From Terriglobales bacterium (GTDB lineage Bacteria; Acidobacteriota; Terriglobia; Bryobacterales; Bryobacteraceae): 64,000 bases of DNA. The notes beneath the pieces are model-generated. The model was not told where the DNA came from. It was given only the letters and a program-made list of their open reading frames with translations, and made no database searches. The stretch spans positions 62,001 to 126,000 of the forward strand of contig JAJFUV010000174.1 in assembly GCA_021372245.1 (NCBI GenBank). The letters run 5' to 3'. Made by a program: the position numbers and the translations under genes. Below are positions 8,989 to 17,748 of the stretch, piece after piece; positions within the stretch are counted from its first letter, which is position 1; each line of letters opens with the position of its first letter.

Positions 8989-10287
8989 ATGACGAACCGA
9001 AGACAGTTTCTTACCCATCTTGCATGGCCGGTAGCGGCAGGTTTCCCGGTCATCGTGAAGGCCTCCACTCTAGGACTGAACGGCAGCGTTCCGCCGAGCG
9101 ACCGCGTCACCATCGCCACCGTGGGTGTTGGTTGGATGGGCGGCGGCCACGTCACGGAGTTTCTCCGGATTCCCGCGGCGCGCTACGTGGCGGTTTGCGA
9201 CGTCGACGACGAACACCTGAGCGAAGCGAAATACAGGATCGACACGAAGTACGGCGACCAGGGATGCGCCACCTATCACGCGCTGGAGGAAGTCTTCTCG
9301 CGGCGGGACATCGACGCAGTGACGCTGGCGCTGCCCGATCACTGGCATGCGCTTGCCGCCGTGCAAGCCGCGCGGGCCGGCAAGGACATCTATGGTGAGA
9401 AGCCGCTGGCGCACAACTTCCACGAAGGCCGCGCGATCCGCGAGGCCGTGCATCGCTATAAGTGCGTCTGGCAAACGGGAAGCTGGCAGCGGTCCAAGGA
9501 GAATTTCCGCCGCGCCGTCGAGTTGGTTCGCAACGGCCGCATAGGAAAGGTGCGCCGCGTCGAAGTCGGCCTGCCGGCCGGCCATACCGATTTTGCCAAG
9601 ACCGGGGATCTGACGAAATTCACGACTCCGCCCGCCACCCTGAATTACGACCGATGGCTGGGCCCGGCGCCCGAAGCGCCGTACTGCCCCGCGCGCGTAC
9701 ACAAGAACTGGCGCTGGAACCTCGCCTACGGCGGCGGCCAACTCATGGATTGGATCGGCCACCACGCCGACATCGCCCACTGGGGACTGGGCTACGATTC
9801 GACCGGCCCGGTTGAAGTCGAAGGCACCGGCACCTACCCGCCGCGCGAAGCCCTTTACAACACGGCTACCAAGTATTACATAACGGCCAAGTACGCCGAC
9901 GGCGTTATCATGATCATCGCCGGCGGCTATCCAGGCATCCGAAGCGGCACCAAATGGATCGGCGATCAGGGCTGGATCTGGGTGGATCGCGGCAGCCTCG
10001 AAGCCGAGCCGGCCAACATCCTCACCAGCGTGATTCAGCCGAACGAGATTCAGATCCCCAGATCTCCAGGTCACTACCAGCAGTTCATCGATTGCGTGAA
10101 GTCGCGCGGGGCCACGCACACGCCGTCCGAGGTCGCCGTGCGCAGCGCGACGCCCGGCTGGCTGGGGCAGATCGCCATGCTGACCGGCCGCAAGATCAAG
10201 TGGGATCCGGTGAAGGAAGAGATCGTCGGCGACGAGGAAGCCTCCAAGCTGCTCTCGCGCGACATGCGCCGGCCCTGGCGGCTGTAA
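8989..10287 (+). CDS. Tat-exported Gfo/Idh/MocA family oxidoreductase
   Basis: This 432-residue protein begins MTNRRQFLTHLAWPVAAGFP, a twin-arginine signal (NRRQFL). A Rossmann domain follows with VGVGWMGGGHVTEFLRIPAA in place of the usual GxGxxG. The conserved EKP motif is in YGEKPLAHNF, and the C-terminal alpha/beta domain carries WNLAYGGGQLMDWIGHHADIAHWGLG, which holds the catalytic-type His. The family oxidises or reduces sugars and cyclitols with NAD(P), and exported versions carry their own cofactor. The start at 8989 is preferred because it places the Tat motif at the N-terminus. It sits next to, but convergent with, the GH2 gene. The sugar is unknown. Confidence 0.85.
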   Translation: MTNRRQFLTHLAWPVAAGFPVIVKASTLGLNGSVPPSDRVTIATVGVGWMGGGHVTEFLRIPAARYVAVCDVDDEHLSEAKYRIDTKYGDQGCATYHALEEVFSRRDIDAVTLALPDHWHALAAVQAARAGKDIYGEKPLAHNFHEGRAIREAVHRYKCVWQTGSWQRSKENFRRAVELVRNGRIGKVRRVEVGLPAGHTDFAKTGDLTKFTTPPATLNYDRWLGPAPEAPYCPARVHKNWRWNLAYGGGQLMDWIGHHADIAHWGLGYDSTGPVEVEGTGTYPPREALYNTATKYYITAKYADGVIMIIAGGYPGIRSGTKWIGDQGWIWVDRGSLEAEPANILTSVIQPNEIQIPRSPGHYQQFIDCVKSRGATHTPSEVAVRSATPGWLGQIAMLTGRKIKWDPVKEEIVGDEEASKLLSRDMRRPWRL

Positions 10288-10290
10288 CTC

Positions 10291-12459
10291 TTACTTCGCT
10301 CTCATCACACGCACCATGCGGCGGCTGACAGTGGGCACCTCGCTCCCGGAAGCCGCCGTCGCTTTCAACGTGTAGCCGCCCTCGAGCGCAGGAACACTCA
10401 GCGTCAGGTGCCAAGTGTGCGCGCCCAGGGGGTTCAGTTCGAATGGCCGCTCCGTGCTGGCCGCCACCTGGCCGCGCGCATCTTCCAACGTCAACCGCAG
10501 CGTTCCCTTGCGAGGGCTGTCGTGGTCGTTCACCATCATCACGGCGAAGGTCCGCGGCGCATTCGCTGTGAGTTCCTCGCGCCAGAAATTTGTGTAAACG
10601 CCGAGCGGCTTGAACGCTTCACCGACGTAATCGACGAAGTGCGGCTCCAGTTCAAGCCTGGAGACGTCATGGAAGTGGTCGCTGGTGAAAGCACCCGGGA
10701 AACTCGCCGTCAGATAGACGAAATGAAGCACACCCGCGAAGTTGCGATGCGCGCGCCAGAACTCCGTGAGACCGGCCAGCCAGTAGGCGTTGTACAGGAA
10801 CCGTTTTTCCGGAGTTGCATCCGCGCCCACCAGGCGCTTGTAGACGTTTTCGGTCAGCAGGGTCGGCGTGCCGTCGCGATTCAACCACACCCAGCCGTAT
10901 TCGTTGATGAAGGCGGCGTGAGCCGTCGGTTGGCCCGAGTTGGTGCTCGTGCCGCCGGTCATCGTCTCGAGGTTGCTCATCTGGAACGCGGCGTTACCGA
11001 ACAGGTACGGATGATCCTCTATTGGATCGTCCGGTCCGCTGGGCGTGTTGTAGCCGTTCTCCCACGGCCGGTTGGATAAATCCAGGCCGCGCACCGCTGG
11101 AATGACCTTCTCGCCCAGCACGGCGGCTTCGCTTTCATTGCAGGCATCCCAGAGGGCCTGGCTGGGGTGATTCCAGTTGTCGCGCATGTACTCCTTGTAC
11201 TCGGCGATCAACTCGTCAGTGCTCCACTGGCGCCACGTGTCCGGCATGTTCCGGCCGGTCCAAATGAAGAACTCGTTCTGGATGAGCAGACCGGCCTCGT
11301 CGGCGTAGTCCATCCAGAAGTCCGGCACCGGGCCGATGCAGAAGCGGAAACTGTTCCAGTGCATCTTCTTCGGAATGTCCACGAGAAGCTTCCGGACCCA
11401 GGCGCGATCCCAGGGCAGCCGCCCGCAATTCGGATCCTCGAAGAACCGATGCAGGGTGATATTGGAACCGCGCAGGAAATAGGGCCTGCCGTTCAGGTAT
11501 GCACGGCGCGTGGGCGTGTCGAAGCGGAACTCGCGCATGCCGAAACGCGTGGTCACGCTGTCTCCAGAGGTGGAGGCTTCCAGCGTGTACAGAAACGGGT
11601 GCTCGGGGCTCCAGAGTTGCGCGCCGGGGATCCGTATGCGCGTCCGCGCGGTGGCTGCCCCGTTCGCTACCACGCTTACGGCGGGAGCATCCGAGATGGC
11701 AACCACCCGGTTGTCCGGCCACGTCCGTACGGCGAACTTCAACGCCGTCTTCGCGGCCGCGCCATGACTACGGACCACGGTTTCGACAAGGATGGATGAG
11801 GTGTGAATGTCCGGCGCCACCTGTACGGTTTCGATCACCGGATTGTCCGCAAGCTGAAGCGAAACGCTGTCGTAAATACCGGGCGTCCACTTCAGCTTCT
11901 CGAAATCCGTGCCAGCGGGCACGGTGGCCGGAAGCGCAGCCGGGTGCGCGCCGACGCGCACGATCAGTTCATTTTCCGCGTTCCACCGCACGGCCTTCGT
12001 CGCGTCGAAGTAGCTCGCGGTGAAGCAGCCGAAATGCTCGCCGAGCTTCACGCCGTTCAGCCACGCGGCGGTGCCGAACTGGGCCTTGTTGATCCTGAGG
12101 ATCGCCGTCTGCTTGCGCGCGGGAACGCGGAAGGCACGGCGATACCAGAAGTAGTTACGCGCCTGGCGCGGAATACCCACGGTTTGAACACGCGCCGATT
12201 CGGGCAGCATCTTCCGTCGCACGCGGTTCTCGATCAGCTCGCGGCTATCGAAGCGGTCGACATCCGCGAACGGCGGCGAGGCCAGGTTCGCCAATCCCGG
12301 CACCGGCACAGTGTGGGTGAATCCACTGGGCCTATCATCCGCCGAAACGCTTTCGTCTATCTGCCAGGTGCCGTCGAGAGGCACTGTGACCCGTTCGCCG
12401 TACAGCGGGACGAGCAGGACCAGAAACGCGAAAAACCATGGGGCGCGCGCCATGGTCAC
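10291..12459 (-). CDS. Exported glycoside hydrolase family 2 enzyme (beta-galactosidase/glucuronidase-like)
   Basis: This 722-residue protein has a hydrophobic leader (APWFFAFLVLLVPLYG) and the GH2 domain order. The jelly-roll sugar-binding domain carries NYFWYRRAFRVPA and AAWLNGVKLGEHFGCFTASYFDAT; the Ig-like domain and a TIM barrel opening YLNGRPYFLRGSNITLHRF follow. The catalytic acid/base is the Glu of WDACNESEA and the nucleophile candidate is the Glu of FINEYGW. GH2 enzymes hydrolyse beta-linked galactose, glucuronate or mannose, and which applies here cannot be read from the motifs. It is convergent with the preceding oxidoreductase (3-base gap) and lies 18 bp downstream of another on the same strand, so a catabolic unit with 12478-13824 is likely. 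Confidence 0.82.
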   Translation of the reverse strand: MTMARAPWFFAFLVLLVPLYGERVTVPLDGTWQIDESVSADDRPSGFTHTVPVPGLANLASPPFADVDRFDSRELIENRVRRKMLPESARVQTVGIPRQARNYFWYRRAFRVPARKQTAILRINKAQFGTAAWLNGVKLGEHFGCFTASYFDATKAVRWNAENELIVRVGAHPAALPATVPAGTDFEKLKWTPGIYDSVSLQLADNPVIETVQVAPDIHTSSILVETVVRSHGAAAKTALKFAVRTWPDNRVVAISDAPAVSVVANGAATARTRIRIPGAQLWSPEHPFLYTLEASTSGDSVTTRFGMREFRFDTPTRRAYLNGRPYFLRGSNITLHRFFEDPNCGRLPWDRAWVRKLLVDIPKKMHWNSFRFCIGPVPDFWMDYADEAGLLIQNEFFIWTGRNMPDTWRQWSTDELIAEYKEYMRDNWNHPSQALWDACNESEAAVLGEKVIPAVRGLDLSNRPWENGYNTPSGPDDPIEDHPYLFGNAAFQMSNLETMTGGTSTNSGQPTAHAAFINEYGWVWLNRDGTPTLLTENVYKRLVGADATPEKRFLYNAYWLAGLTEFWRAHRNFAGVLHFVYLTASFPGAFTSDHFHDVSRLELEPHFVDYVGEAFKPLGVYTNFWREELTANAPRTFAVMMVNDHDSPRKGTLRLTLEDARGQVAASTERPFELNPLGAHTWHLTLSVPALEGGYTLKATAASGSEVPTVSRRMVRVMRAK

Positions 12460-12477
12460 AGTATATGCCGCGCCGCG

Positions 12478-13824
12478 CTACACCTTTTCGGGGATCACGA
12501 ACGGCTTTCGGTAGCCGCGGTCCTCGCCCCGGAGCAGACGGTTGGCCTCTTCATCGCCGATCACCTTTTCAGTTTCGGGATCGAAGTTGAGCGTGCGTCC
12601 CAGCCGGTAGGAGGCGTTCGCCAGGTGCACAAGCGTGCAGGAGATGTGCGCTTCCTCAACGGGCGCGTGCAGGTCCTCTTTCTTGCGGCTGCGCACTACA
12701 TCGATGAAATTGGCGAAGTGGTCGCCGCCCATGTGCGCCGTCGGCCCCGGCGTCATGTCCGGGCCTATGTAAGCGCGGTACCCGTTCAGCACGTCCTCGT
12801 CACCGATGGCCAAATAGCCGTTCGAACCATAGAAAATGTCGCCAATGGAGTTGGGCCCCTGGCCGTGGCTGTACATGTACTCGGTGCCGATTTCAGCTTC
12901 GCGATTAGTGATCCAGTGCCGCACGCCGAACTCGATCATCTTGCGCTTGCCGCCGGGAAGATCGTACTGGAAAGCGCAGTTGAGCGTGTTGGGCGTCTCC
13001 TGGTCGTCGTCGAACAGGAAGTGCCCGCCAATGGCCGAGACCTTGTTCGGGAACGTCACACCCAGGCCCCAGCGCGCCACGTCCAATTGGTGCACACCCT
13101 GGTTGCCAAGATCGCCGTTGCCAGTGTCCCAGAACCAGTGCCAGTTGTAATGGAAGCGGTTGCGCGTGAAGGGCCGCAGCGGGGCCGGGCCGGTCCATAG
13201 ATCGTAGTGCACGCCGGGCGGCGTGGGCTCCGCGGGCGTGTGACCGATCGTATTGCGCCGCTTGTAGCACAGCCCTCGCGCCAGGTACAGGTCGCCAATG
13301 ACACCCTCGTGGAGCTTCTTCATGGCCTCCACCGCGGATTGCCGCGAGCGCCCCTGGGTCCCGTGCTGCATGATCCGGTTGTACTTCTTCGCCGCGCTGA
13401 TCAGTTGCCGTCCTTCCCACCAGTTGTGCGAGCAGGGTTTCTCAACGTAAACATCCTTGCCGGCCTGGCAGGCCCAAATGGCGATCAGCGCGTGCCAGCT
13501 ATGCGTGGTGGCGATGGAGACCGCGTCGATGGTCTTGTCTTCCATCAGCTTACGCACATCGATGTAAGTAGCCGGCTTGGCCAGCTTCAGTTTCTCCATG
13601 TCGCCCAGCCGGCCGTTGAGAACGTTTTCGTCCACCTCGCAAACGGCAGCCACTTCCACGTTGGGCAGCTTCGAGAACTGGCGCACGTGGTCCCAGCCGC
13701 GCTTTCGCACGCCACAGACCGCAATTCGCACCCGGTCGTTGGCCCCCAGAATTCGCCCCGATAGGGCCAAGCCCGCGGCTTGCGCAAGGACTCCGCGCCG
13801 GCTGATGTCCGAGACTGACTTCAT
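12478..13824 (-). CDS. Tat-exported Gfo/Idh/MocA family oxidoreductase
   Basis: This 448-residue protein has N-terminus SDISRRGVLAQAAGLALSG (twin-arginine signal, SRRGVL). The nucleotide-binding domain reads VRIAVCGVRKRGWDHVRQF, EKP is in VYVEKPCSHNWWEG, and the C-terminal domain has GNGDLGNQGVHQLDVARWGLG with the conserved His pair. It is the same family as the gene at 8989, but the two are clearly diverged and are not a recent tandem duplication. It is probably the first gene of a minus-strand pair with the GH2 enzyme, suggesting oxidation of a released sugar outside the cytoplasm. That functional link is inference. Confidence 0.85.
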   Translation of the reverse strand: MKSVSDISRRGVLAQAAGLALSGRILGANDRVRIAVCGVRKRGWDHVRQFSKLPNVEVAAVCEVDENVLNGRLGDMEKLKLAKPATYIDVRKLMEDKTIDAVSIATTHSWHALIAIWACQAGKDVYVEKPCSHNWWEGRQLISAAKKYNRIMQHGTQGRSRQSAVEAMKKLHEGVIGDLYLARGLCYKRRNTIGHTPAEPTPPGVHYDLWTGPAPLRPFTRNRFHYNWHWFWDTGNGDLGNQGVHQLDVARWGLGVTFPNKVSAIGGHFLFDDDQETPNTLNCAFQYDLPGGKRKMIEFGVRHWITNREAEIGTEYMYSHGQGPNSIGDIFYGSNGYLAIGDEDVLNGYRAYIGPDMTPGPTAHMGGDHFANFIDVVRSRKKEDLHAPVEEAHISCTLVHLANASYRLGRTLNFDPETEKVIGDEEANRLLRGEDRGYRKPFVIPEKV

Positions 13825-13897
13825 TTCTGCCCCCCCTTGAGAGTGTAAGCACTGGTACCAGAAACCAGATTACCAACACTTTGCGGCGAGGAACCGT

Positions 13898-14299
13898 CTA
13901 CCTCCGGCTCACCTCGCTGCGTTTGACCTGGACGCGGCGGCGGCCCTTGGCGAGGTTGGCGTTGGCTTTGTCGCGCGCCGCCTGACTGATGACGATCTTG
14001 TTGATCACCTGCCGCGCGCCGGCCGCGCGCGCCATGCGCGTCGCGGCTCCCTTGCGCTGAATGACGTCGGTCCGCCCTTCAATGGTCGCCGTGCCGCCCG
14101 CAACGCGGACCTGAAAATTCTCCGAAGCGGCTTTTGATCGGGCGAACCGCTGACGGATGGCGCTTTCGAGCGCCGCATCGGACATGGCAGGCGCTGCACC
14201 ACCCTTGCGGGCGTGCGACGGCGTGGCAGGTTTTGCGTTCGTGCCGGCGAAAGCCGAGGCCGCGAACAGGAATGCTGTACCAATCAGGATCTTGGACAT
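13898..14299 (-). CDS. Exported BON-domain protein
   Basis: This 133-residue protein has signal peptide MSKILIGTAFLFAASAFAG. A single BON domain at about residues 40-110 carries ALESAIRQRFARSKAASENFQVRVAGGTATIEGRTDVIQ and VINKIVIS, followed by a very basic tail (KGRRRVQVKRSEVSRR). BON domains are thought to bind phospholipid and occur in periplasmic proteins such as OsmY. The basic tail after the domain could contact membrane or nucleic acid. It is divergent from the GH106 gene with a 62-bp shared region. The specific role is unknown. Confidence 0.8.
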   Translation of the reverse strand: MSKILIGTAFLFAASAFAGTNAKPATPSHARKGGAAPAMSDAALESAIRQRFARSKAASENFQVRVAGGTATIEGRTDVIQRKGAATRMARAAGARQVINKIVISQAARDKANANLAKGRRRVQVKRSEVSRR

Positions 14300-14338
14300 A
14301 TGAGATCTACCCCAGGAAAGATAGTGCGTTGCGAGCGG

Positions 14339-14344
14339 TATAAT
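14339..14344 (+). promoter_or_regulatory. -10 element upstream of the first GH106 gene
   Basis: A perfect TATAAT lies 18 bases before the ATG at 14362 in the divergent gap between the BON-domain gene and the GH106 gene. No good -35 is visible at 16-18 bases upstream, so it is only a partial promoter match. If used, the leader would be about 10 nt. Confidence 0.35.
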
Positions 14345-14361
14345 TCGCAGAGGTCTTCGCC

Positions 14362-17300
14362 ATGCTTCGACGAATCCTCCTGCTGGTAATCGCCGTTTGC
14401 CTCGCCTCAGCCGCCGATCTCGCCACGCTGTATCGCGGCTTCCAAAACCCTCCGCGCGAAAAGTCCCTGATGCCGTATTGGTACTGGAACGGCAAGCTCT
14501 CCGCTGCGGAGACCCGCCGTCAGATGGAAGAAATGATCCGCCAGGGCGTCTACCAGGCCGTGGTCTTTCCCTGGGACGGCATGGATGTGCGCTATCTCTC
14601 GGAAGACTATTGGAAGCAGGTCGGCGCCGCGCTCGACGCTGCTAAACAACTGGGCTTCACGCTCAACTTCGCCGACGAGTACGATTGGCCGAGCGCCCAC
14701 GCCTGGGATCGCTACACCAACAGGCCCGAGTTGAGCCAGGTTCTCCTGAGGCATCCCGAGTTCCGCATGAAGCGCCTGGCCTCAGCCGAATTCCGTCTGG
14801 AAGGTCCGCGAGGATGGAGTTGGGAGTGTCCCGAAACGCCCGAGGCGGTAGTGGCCGCGCGTGTGGATGCCAATGGGCGCCTGGAAGAGTCCTGGTTCGT
14901 GGTTGTGCCCGCAAAGAGCCGGTCACTGCGCTGGGAAGTCCCGCCGGGGCGCTGGTTCCTGGCAGCCTATTGGACCGAAACCGCCGTCGGGGCGCACAAC
15001 ACGCGCGTGGACATGCTCAGCGCCGAGGCGGTGAGGGCCTACCTCGACTTGGTCTATGAGGAATACGCGCGGCGCTTCCCCGAGCACATGGGCACCACCA
15101 TTAAGCTCACCGTGGCGGATCACGAAGGCACTTACGGCGTGCAGATCGCCTGGACGCCGAAGCTGTGGGAGGAATTCCAGAAACGGCAAGGCTTCGACCT
15201 GCGTCCCTGGCTGCTGCTGCTCGCGCACGATACGCCCGACGGCGCCCGTTCCCGCCGCGTGCGGACGGCGTACCTGGAGACCATCTCCGCTTTGTACGCT
15301 GAGAACTTCTCCGAACAGGTTGCCAAATGGTGCACGCGCCACGGCATCAAGCACGCCACATCGCTCTACGAAGAGCAGATGTTCATCCAAGTGGACCAGG
15401 CTGGCGACATGTTCAAGCAGTGGCGTGCCGGGACCGGCGTCTTTGTCGATGCGTTGCTGGAACGCTGCCGCACACCCATCGACTTCAAAGAGGCCGTCTC
15501 CGTGGCGCACTTCGACCGCAAGCCGTTCTGGATCGAGAACCAGGGGCTGCAAGGCCACGCGAGCTATTTCAGCCTCGAAAAGGCGCGCATGGGAACCAAT
15601 ATGTGCCTGTTGTGGGGCGCCGACGCGCTGCTTCCCTACTTCGATTACGATCCGAAGGTGATTCATTGGCCGCCGCAGTGGTTTCTCGGCCAGCCCACCT
15701 GGCGGTACTTCCACAATTATGCCAACCTGGTGAGGCGCGGCCATTACATGAACGCGCAAGGCACGCACGTCGCGCCGGTGCTGATGTATTATCCGCGCGA
15801 GACCGCCTTCGCCAATTCCTCCACATTGTTCGGCAGCCATCGCAGAGGATTGCGTTGGAACGGCGTGATGGATAAGGTCCAGGATTTCTACTCCGCGCTC
15901 CAGCTTGAACTGACGCGCCTGGGTTGGGATTACCACATCGCCGACAGCTACTACTTGGACCGCGCCGAGATCCGCGGCCGCTCGATCCACATCGGTGAGG
16001 AGAGCTTTCGCGTGTTGGTGCTGCCGCCCATGACCGAGATCGATCCCGCCTCCGCACGCAAGATCCGCGCATTCATCGCCGCCGGCGGCTCCGTGCTGGC
16101 CGTGGGCGAACTGCCGCGAGGCCTCGCGCCCGAAGGCATCCGCGTCTTCCCGGTGCGGGAACATCCGCTGTTCATGGACCGGCTGAATTATCTCACTTAC
16201 ATCGAGACACCCCAGGGAATCCGTGAGGACTTGAAGCCCCTGTTCGATGCGCTGCGCGCCGTCGAGCCGCCGCAGGTCGAGGTGATGGACCCCGGCGTCG
16301 AGCGCTTGTACTTTTCGCACCGTCGCTCAGGGAACATCGATTGCTACTGGGCGGTGAACGACACCGACCGCGATCGCCACGTGAAGGTGCGCATGCCCGG
16401 CGCCGGCATCTACGAGACGTGGGACGCCGCAACGGGCGAGCGCCGCACCCTGGCATCGCGAGCCGTAGGCGCGAAATCGGAGATGCAACTCTCATTCGGC
16501 CCTCACGACGCGTACTTTGTGGTCCGTCACGCCGGCCCGGCTACCGCCCCTCCCGCCCCCGCGCAGGCCGCCAGCTCAGTGGTCGCTGAGCTGCCGCGTA
16601 CCGGTTGGAAAACGACGCTCGAATCGCCCACCGTCGAGGTTCCGTATGCCCAGGTGGAAGGTTCTTCAGAACAGGTGTGGCTCGCTCCCGAGCGGCTCTC
16701 CAACCCGAACTGGTGGCTCATCGGCCCGTTCCCATACGACGATCACAAAGGCTTCTACCGCGAGTACGCGCCGGAGCGCGAGTTCCGGCCCGACGCCAGG
16801 TATCCCGGCGCATACACGCAAGTCTCCTGGCAATGGACTTCTTCGCCCACCTATACCGTGACGTTACGAGAGGCGCTGAAACTGCCGAACAGGCGGACGT
16901 TGGGCATCTTCTATGCCTTTGCCTATGTCTGGTCGCCGCAGGCGCGCGATGCCCAACTGCTCGCTTCATTCGCTGATGGAATGAAAGCGTGGTGGAACGG
17001 GCAGCTTGTGCTCTCGGATCACCGTCATCAGAAATGGTCGCTGATGCGCGATTGCTGGGCCGAGCGCCGGCCCATACGGATCAGGCAAGGCTGGAACAAA
17101 GTGCTTCTGAAGATCGAGCCCAGTCTTTCGGTGCCCACGGCGTTCATGTTCCGGTTGGTGCGAGAGGACGGCGCCACGCTACGCGATGTCGTTTACTCGC
17201 GGGAGGAACAACTGGTTCCCCGCCCCGGCAGGCGCGTGCGCCTGCGCGTTCCCGCGCCTCCGGGCACCGGAGAGCCGGACAGGACGATGGAGATGGATTT

Positions 17301-17748
17301 GAACGAGATTCCCGAACGGCCGGTTTCCTTCCCCACGCGCACGACGACATTCGAGCTGGCCTCATGGTCCACCTCGACGCTGGTGAACTACTCCGGCGCT
17401 GCGTTGTACGAGACCGAATTCGAGTTACCGAATTCGGCGGCTGGCAAGAGGCTGTGGCTCGACCTCGGTGAAGTGGGGTTGGCCGCGGAGGTATGGATCA
17501 ACGGAGCGAAGGCCGGCGAGCGCGCCTGGCGTCCTTTCCGTTTCGATATCACACGGCAGTCGAAGGCGGGCAGGAACACGCTCCGTGTGCGGGTTGCGAA
17601 TTCCAATGCGGGATGGCTGGCGCAAGGAGACACGATATACCAGAAGGGAAGCTGGGGCCTCAACTACCGCACCGAACGCGACCGCATCCCGTTGATGCGC
17701 CCCAATGGATTAGAAGGCCCGGTTCGGATTCTGGCTCAGCCTCGATAG
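14362..17748 (+). CDS. Exported GH106-like (alpha-L-rhamnosidase family) glycoside hydrolase
   Basis: This 1128-residue protein has signal peptide MLRRILLLVIAVCLASA. The GH106-type N-terminus reads YRGFQNPPREKSLMPYWYWNGKLSAAETRRQMEEM, continuing QGVYQAVVFPWDGMDV. A long TIM-barrel region carries DHEGTYGVQIAWTPKLWEEFQKRQGFDLRPWL. A late beta-sandwich (LWLDLGEVGLAAEVWINGAKAGERAWRPFRFDIT) resembles the galactose-binding-like domain at the end of rhamnosidases. Known GH106 enzymes remove alpha-L-rhamnose from plant pectins and flavonoids by a calcium-dependent inverting mechanism. Family-level call only, since many homologues are uncharacterised. Its last 13 bases overlap the end of the convergent gene at 17736. 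A paralogue lies at 46980. Confidence 0.78.
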   Translation: MLRRILLLVIAVCLASAADLATLYRGFQNPPREKSLMPYWYWNGKLSAAETRRQMEEMIRQGVYQAVVFPWDGMDVRYLSEDYWKQVGAALDAAKQLGFTLNFADEYDWPSAHAWDRYTNRPELSQVLLRHPEFRMKRLASAEFRLEGPRGWSWECPETPEAVVAARVDANGRLEESWFVVVPAKSRSLRWEVPPGRWFLAAYWTETAVGAHNTRVDMLSAEAVRAYLDLVYEEYARRFPEHMGTTIKLTVADHEGTYGVQIAWTPKLWEEFQKRQGFDLRPWLLLLAHDTPDGARSRRVRTAYLETISALYAENFSEQVAKWCTRHGIKHATSLYEEQMFIQVDQAGDMFKQWRAGTGVFVDALLERCRTPIDFKEAVSVAHFDRKPFWIENQGLQGHASYFSLEKARMGTNMCLLWGADALLPYFDYDPKVIHWPPQWFLGQPTWRYFHNYANLVRRGHYMNAQGTHVAPVLMYYPRETAFANSSTLFGSHRRGLRWNGVMDKVQDFYSALQLELTRLGWDYHIADSYYLDRAEIRGRSIHIGEESFRVLVLPPMTEIDPASARKIRAFIAAGGSVLAVGELPRGLAPEGIRVFPVREHPLFMDRLNYLTYIETPQGIREDLKPLFDALRAVEPPQVEVMDPGVERLYFSHRRSGNIDCYWAVNDTDRDRHVKVRMPGAGIYETWDAATGERRTLASRAVGAKSEMQLSFGPHDAYFVVRHAGPATAPPAPAQAASSVVAELPRTGWKTTLESPTVEVPYAQVEGSSEQVWLAPERLSNPNWWLIGPFPYDDHKGFYREYAPEREFRPDARYPGAYTQVSWQWTSSPTYTVTLREALKLPNRRTLGIFYAFAYVWSPQARDAQLLASFADGMKAWWNGQLVLSDHRHQKWSLMRDCWAERRPIRIRQGWNKVLLKIEPSLSVPTAFMFRLVREDGATLRDVVYSREEQLVPRPGRRVRLRVPAPPGTGEPDRTMEMDLNEIPERPVSFPTRTTTFELASWSTSTLVNYSGAALYETEFELPNSAAGKRLWLDLGEVGLAAEVWINGAKAGERAWRPFRFDITRQSKAGRNTLRVRVANSNAGWLAQGDTIYQKGSWGLNYRTERDRIPLMRPNGLEGPVRILAQPR

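Noticed and set aside
11803..13200. 465-codon plus-strand frame
   Set aside because: Covers the antisense of the GH2 start and the following oxidoreductase; no recognisable motifs.
14923..16320. 465-codon minus-strand frame
   Set aside because: Antisense to the GH106 gene, whose motifs are clear in the other strand.
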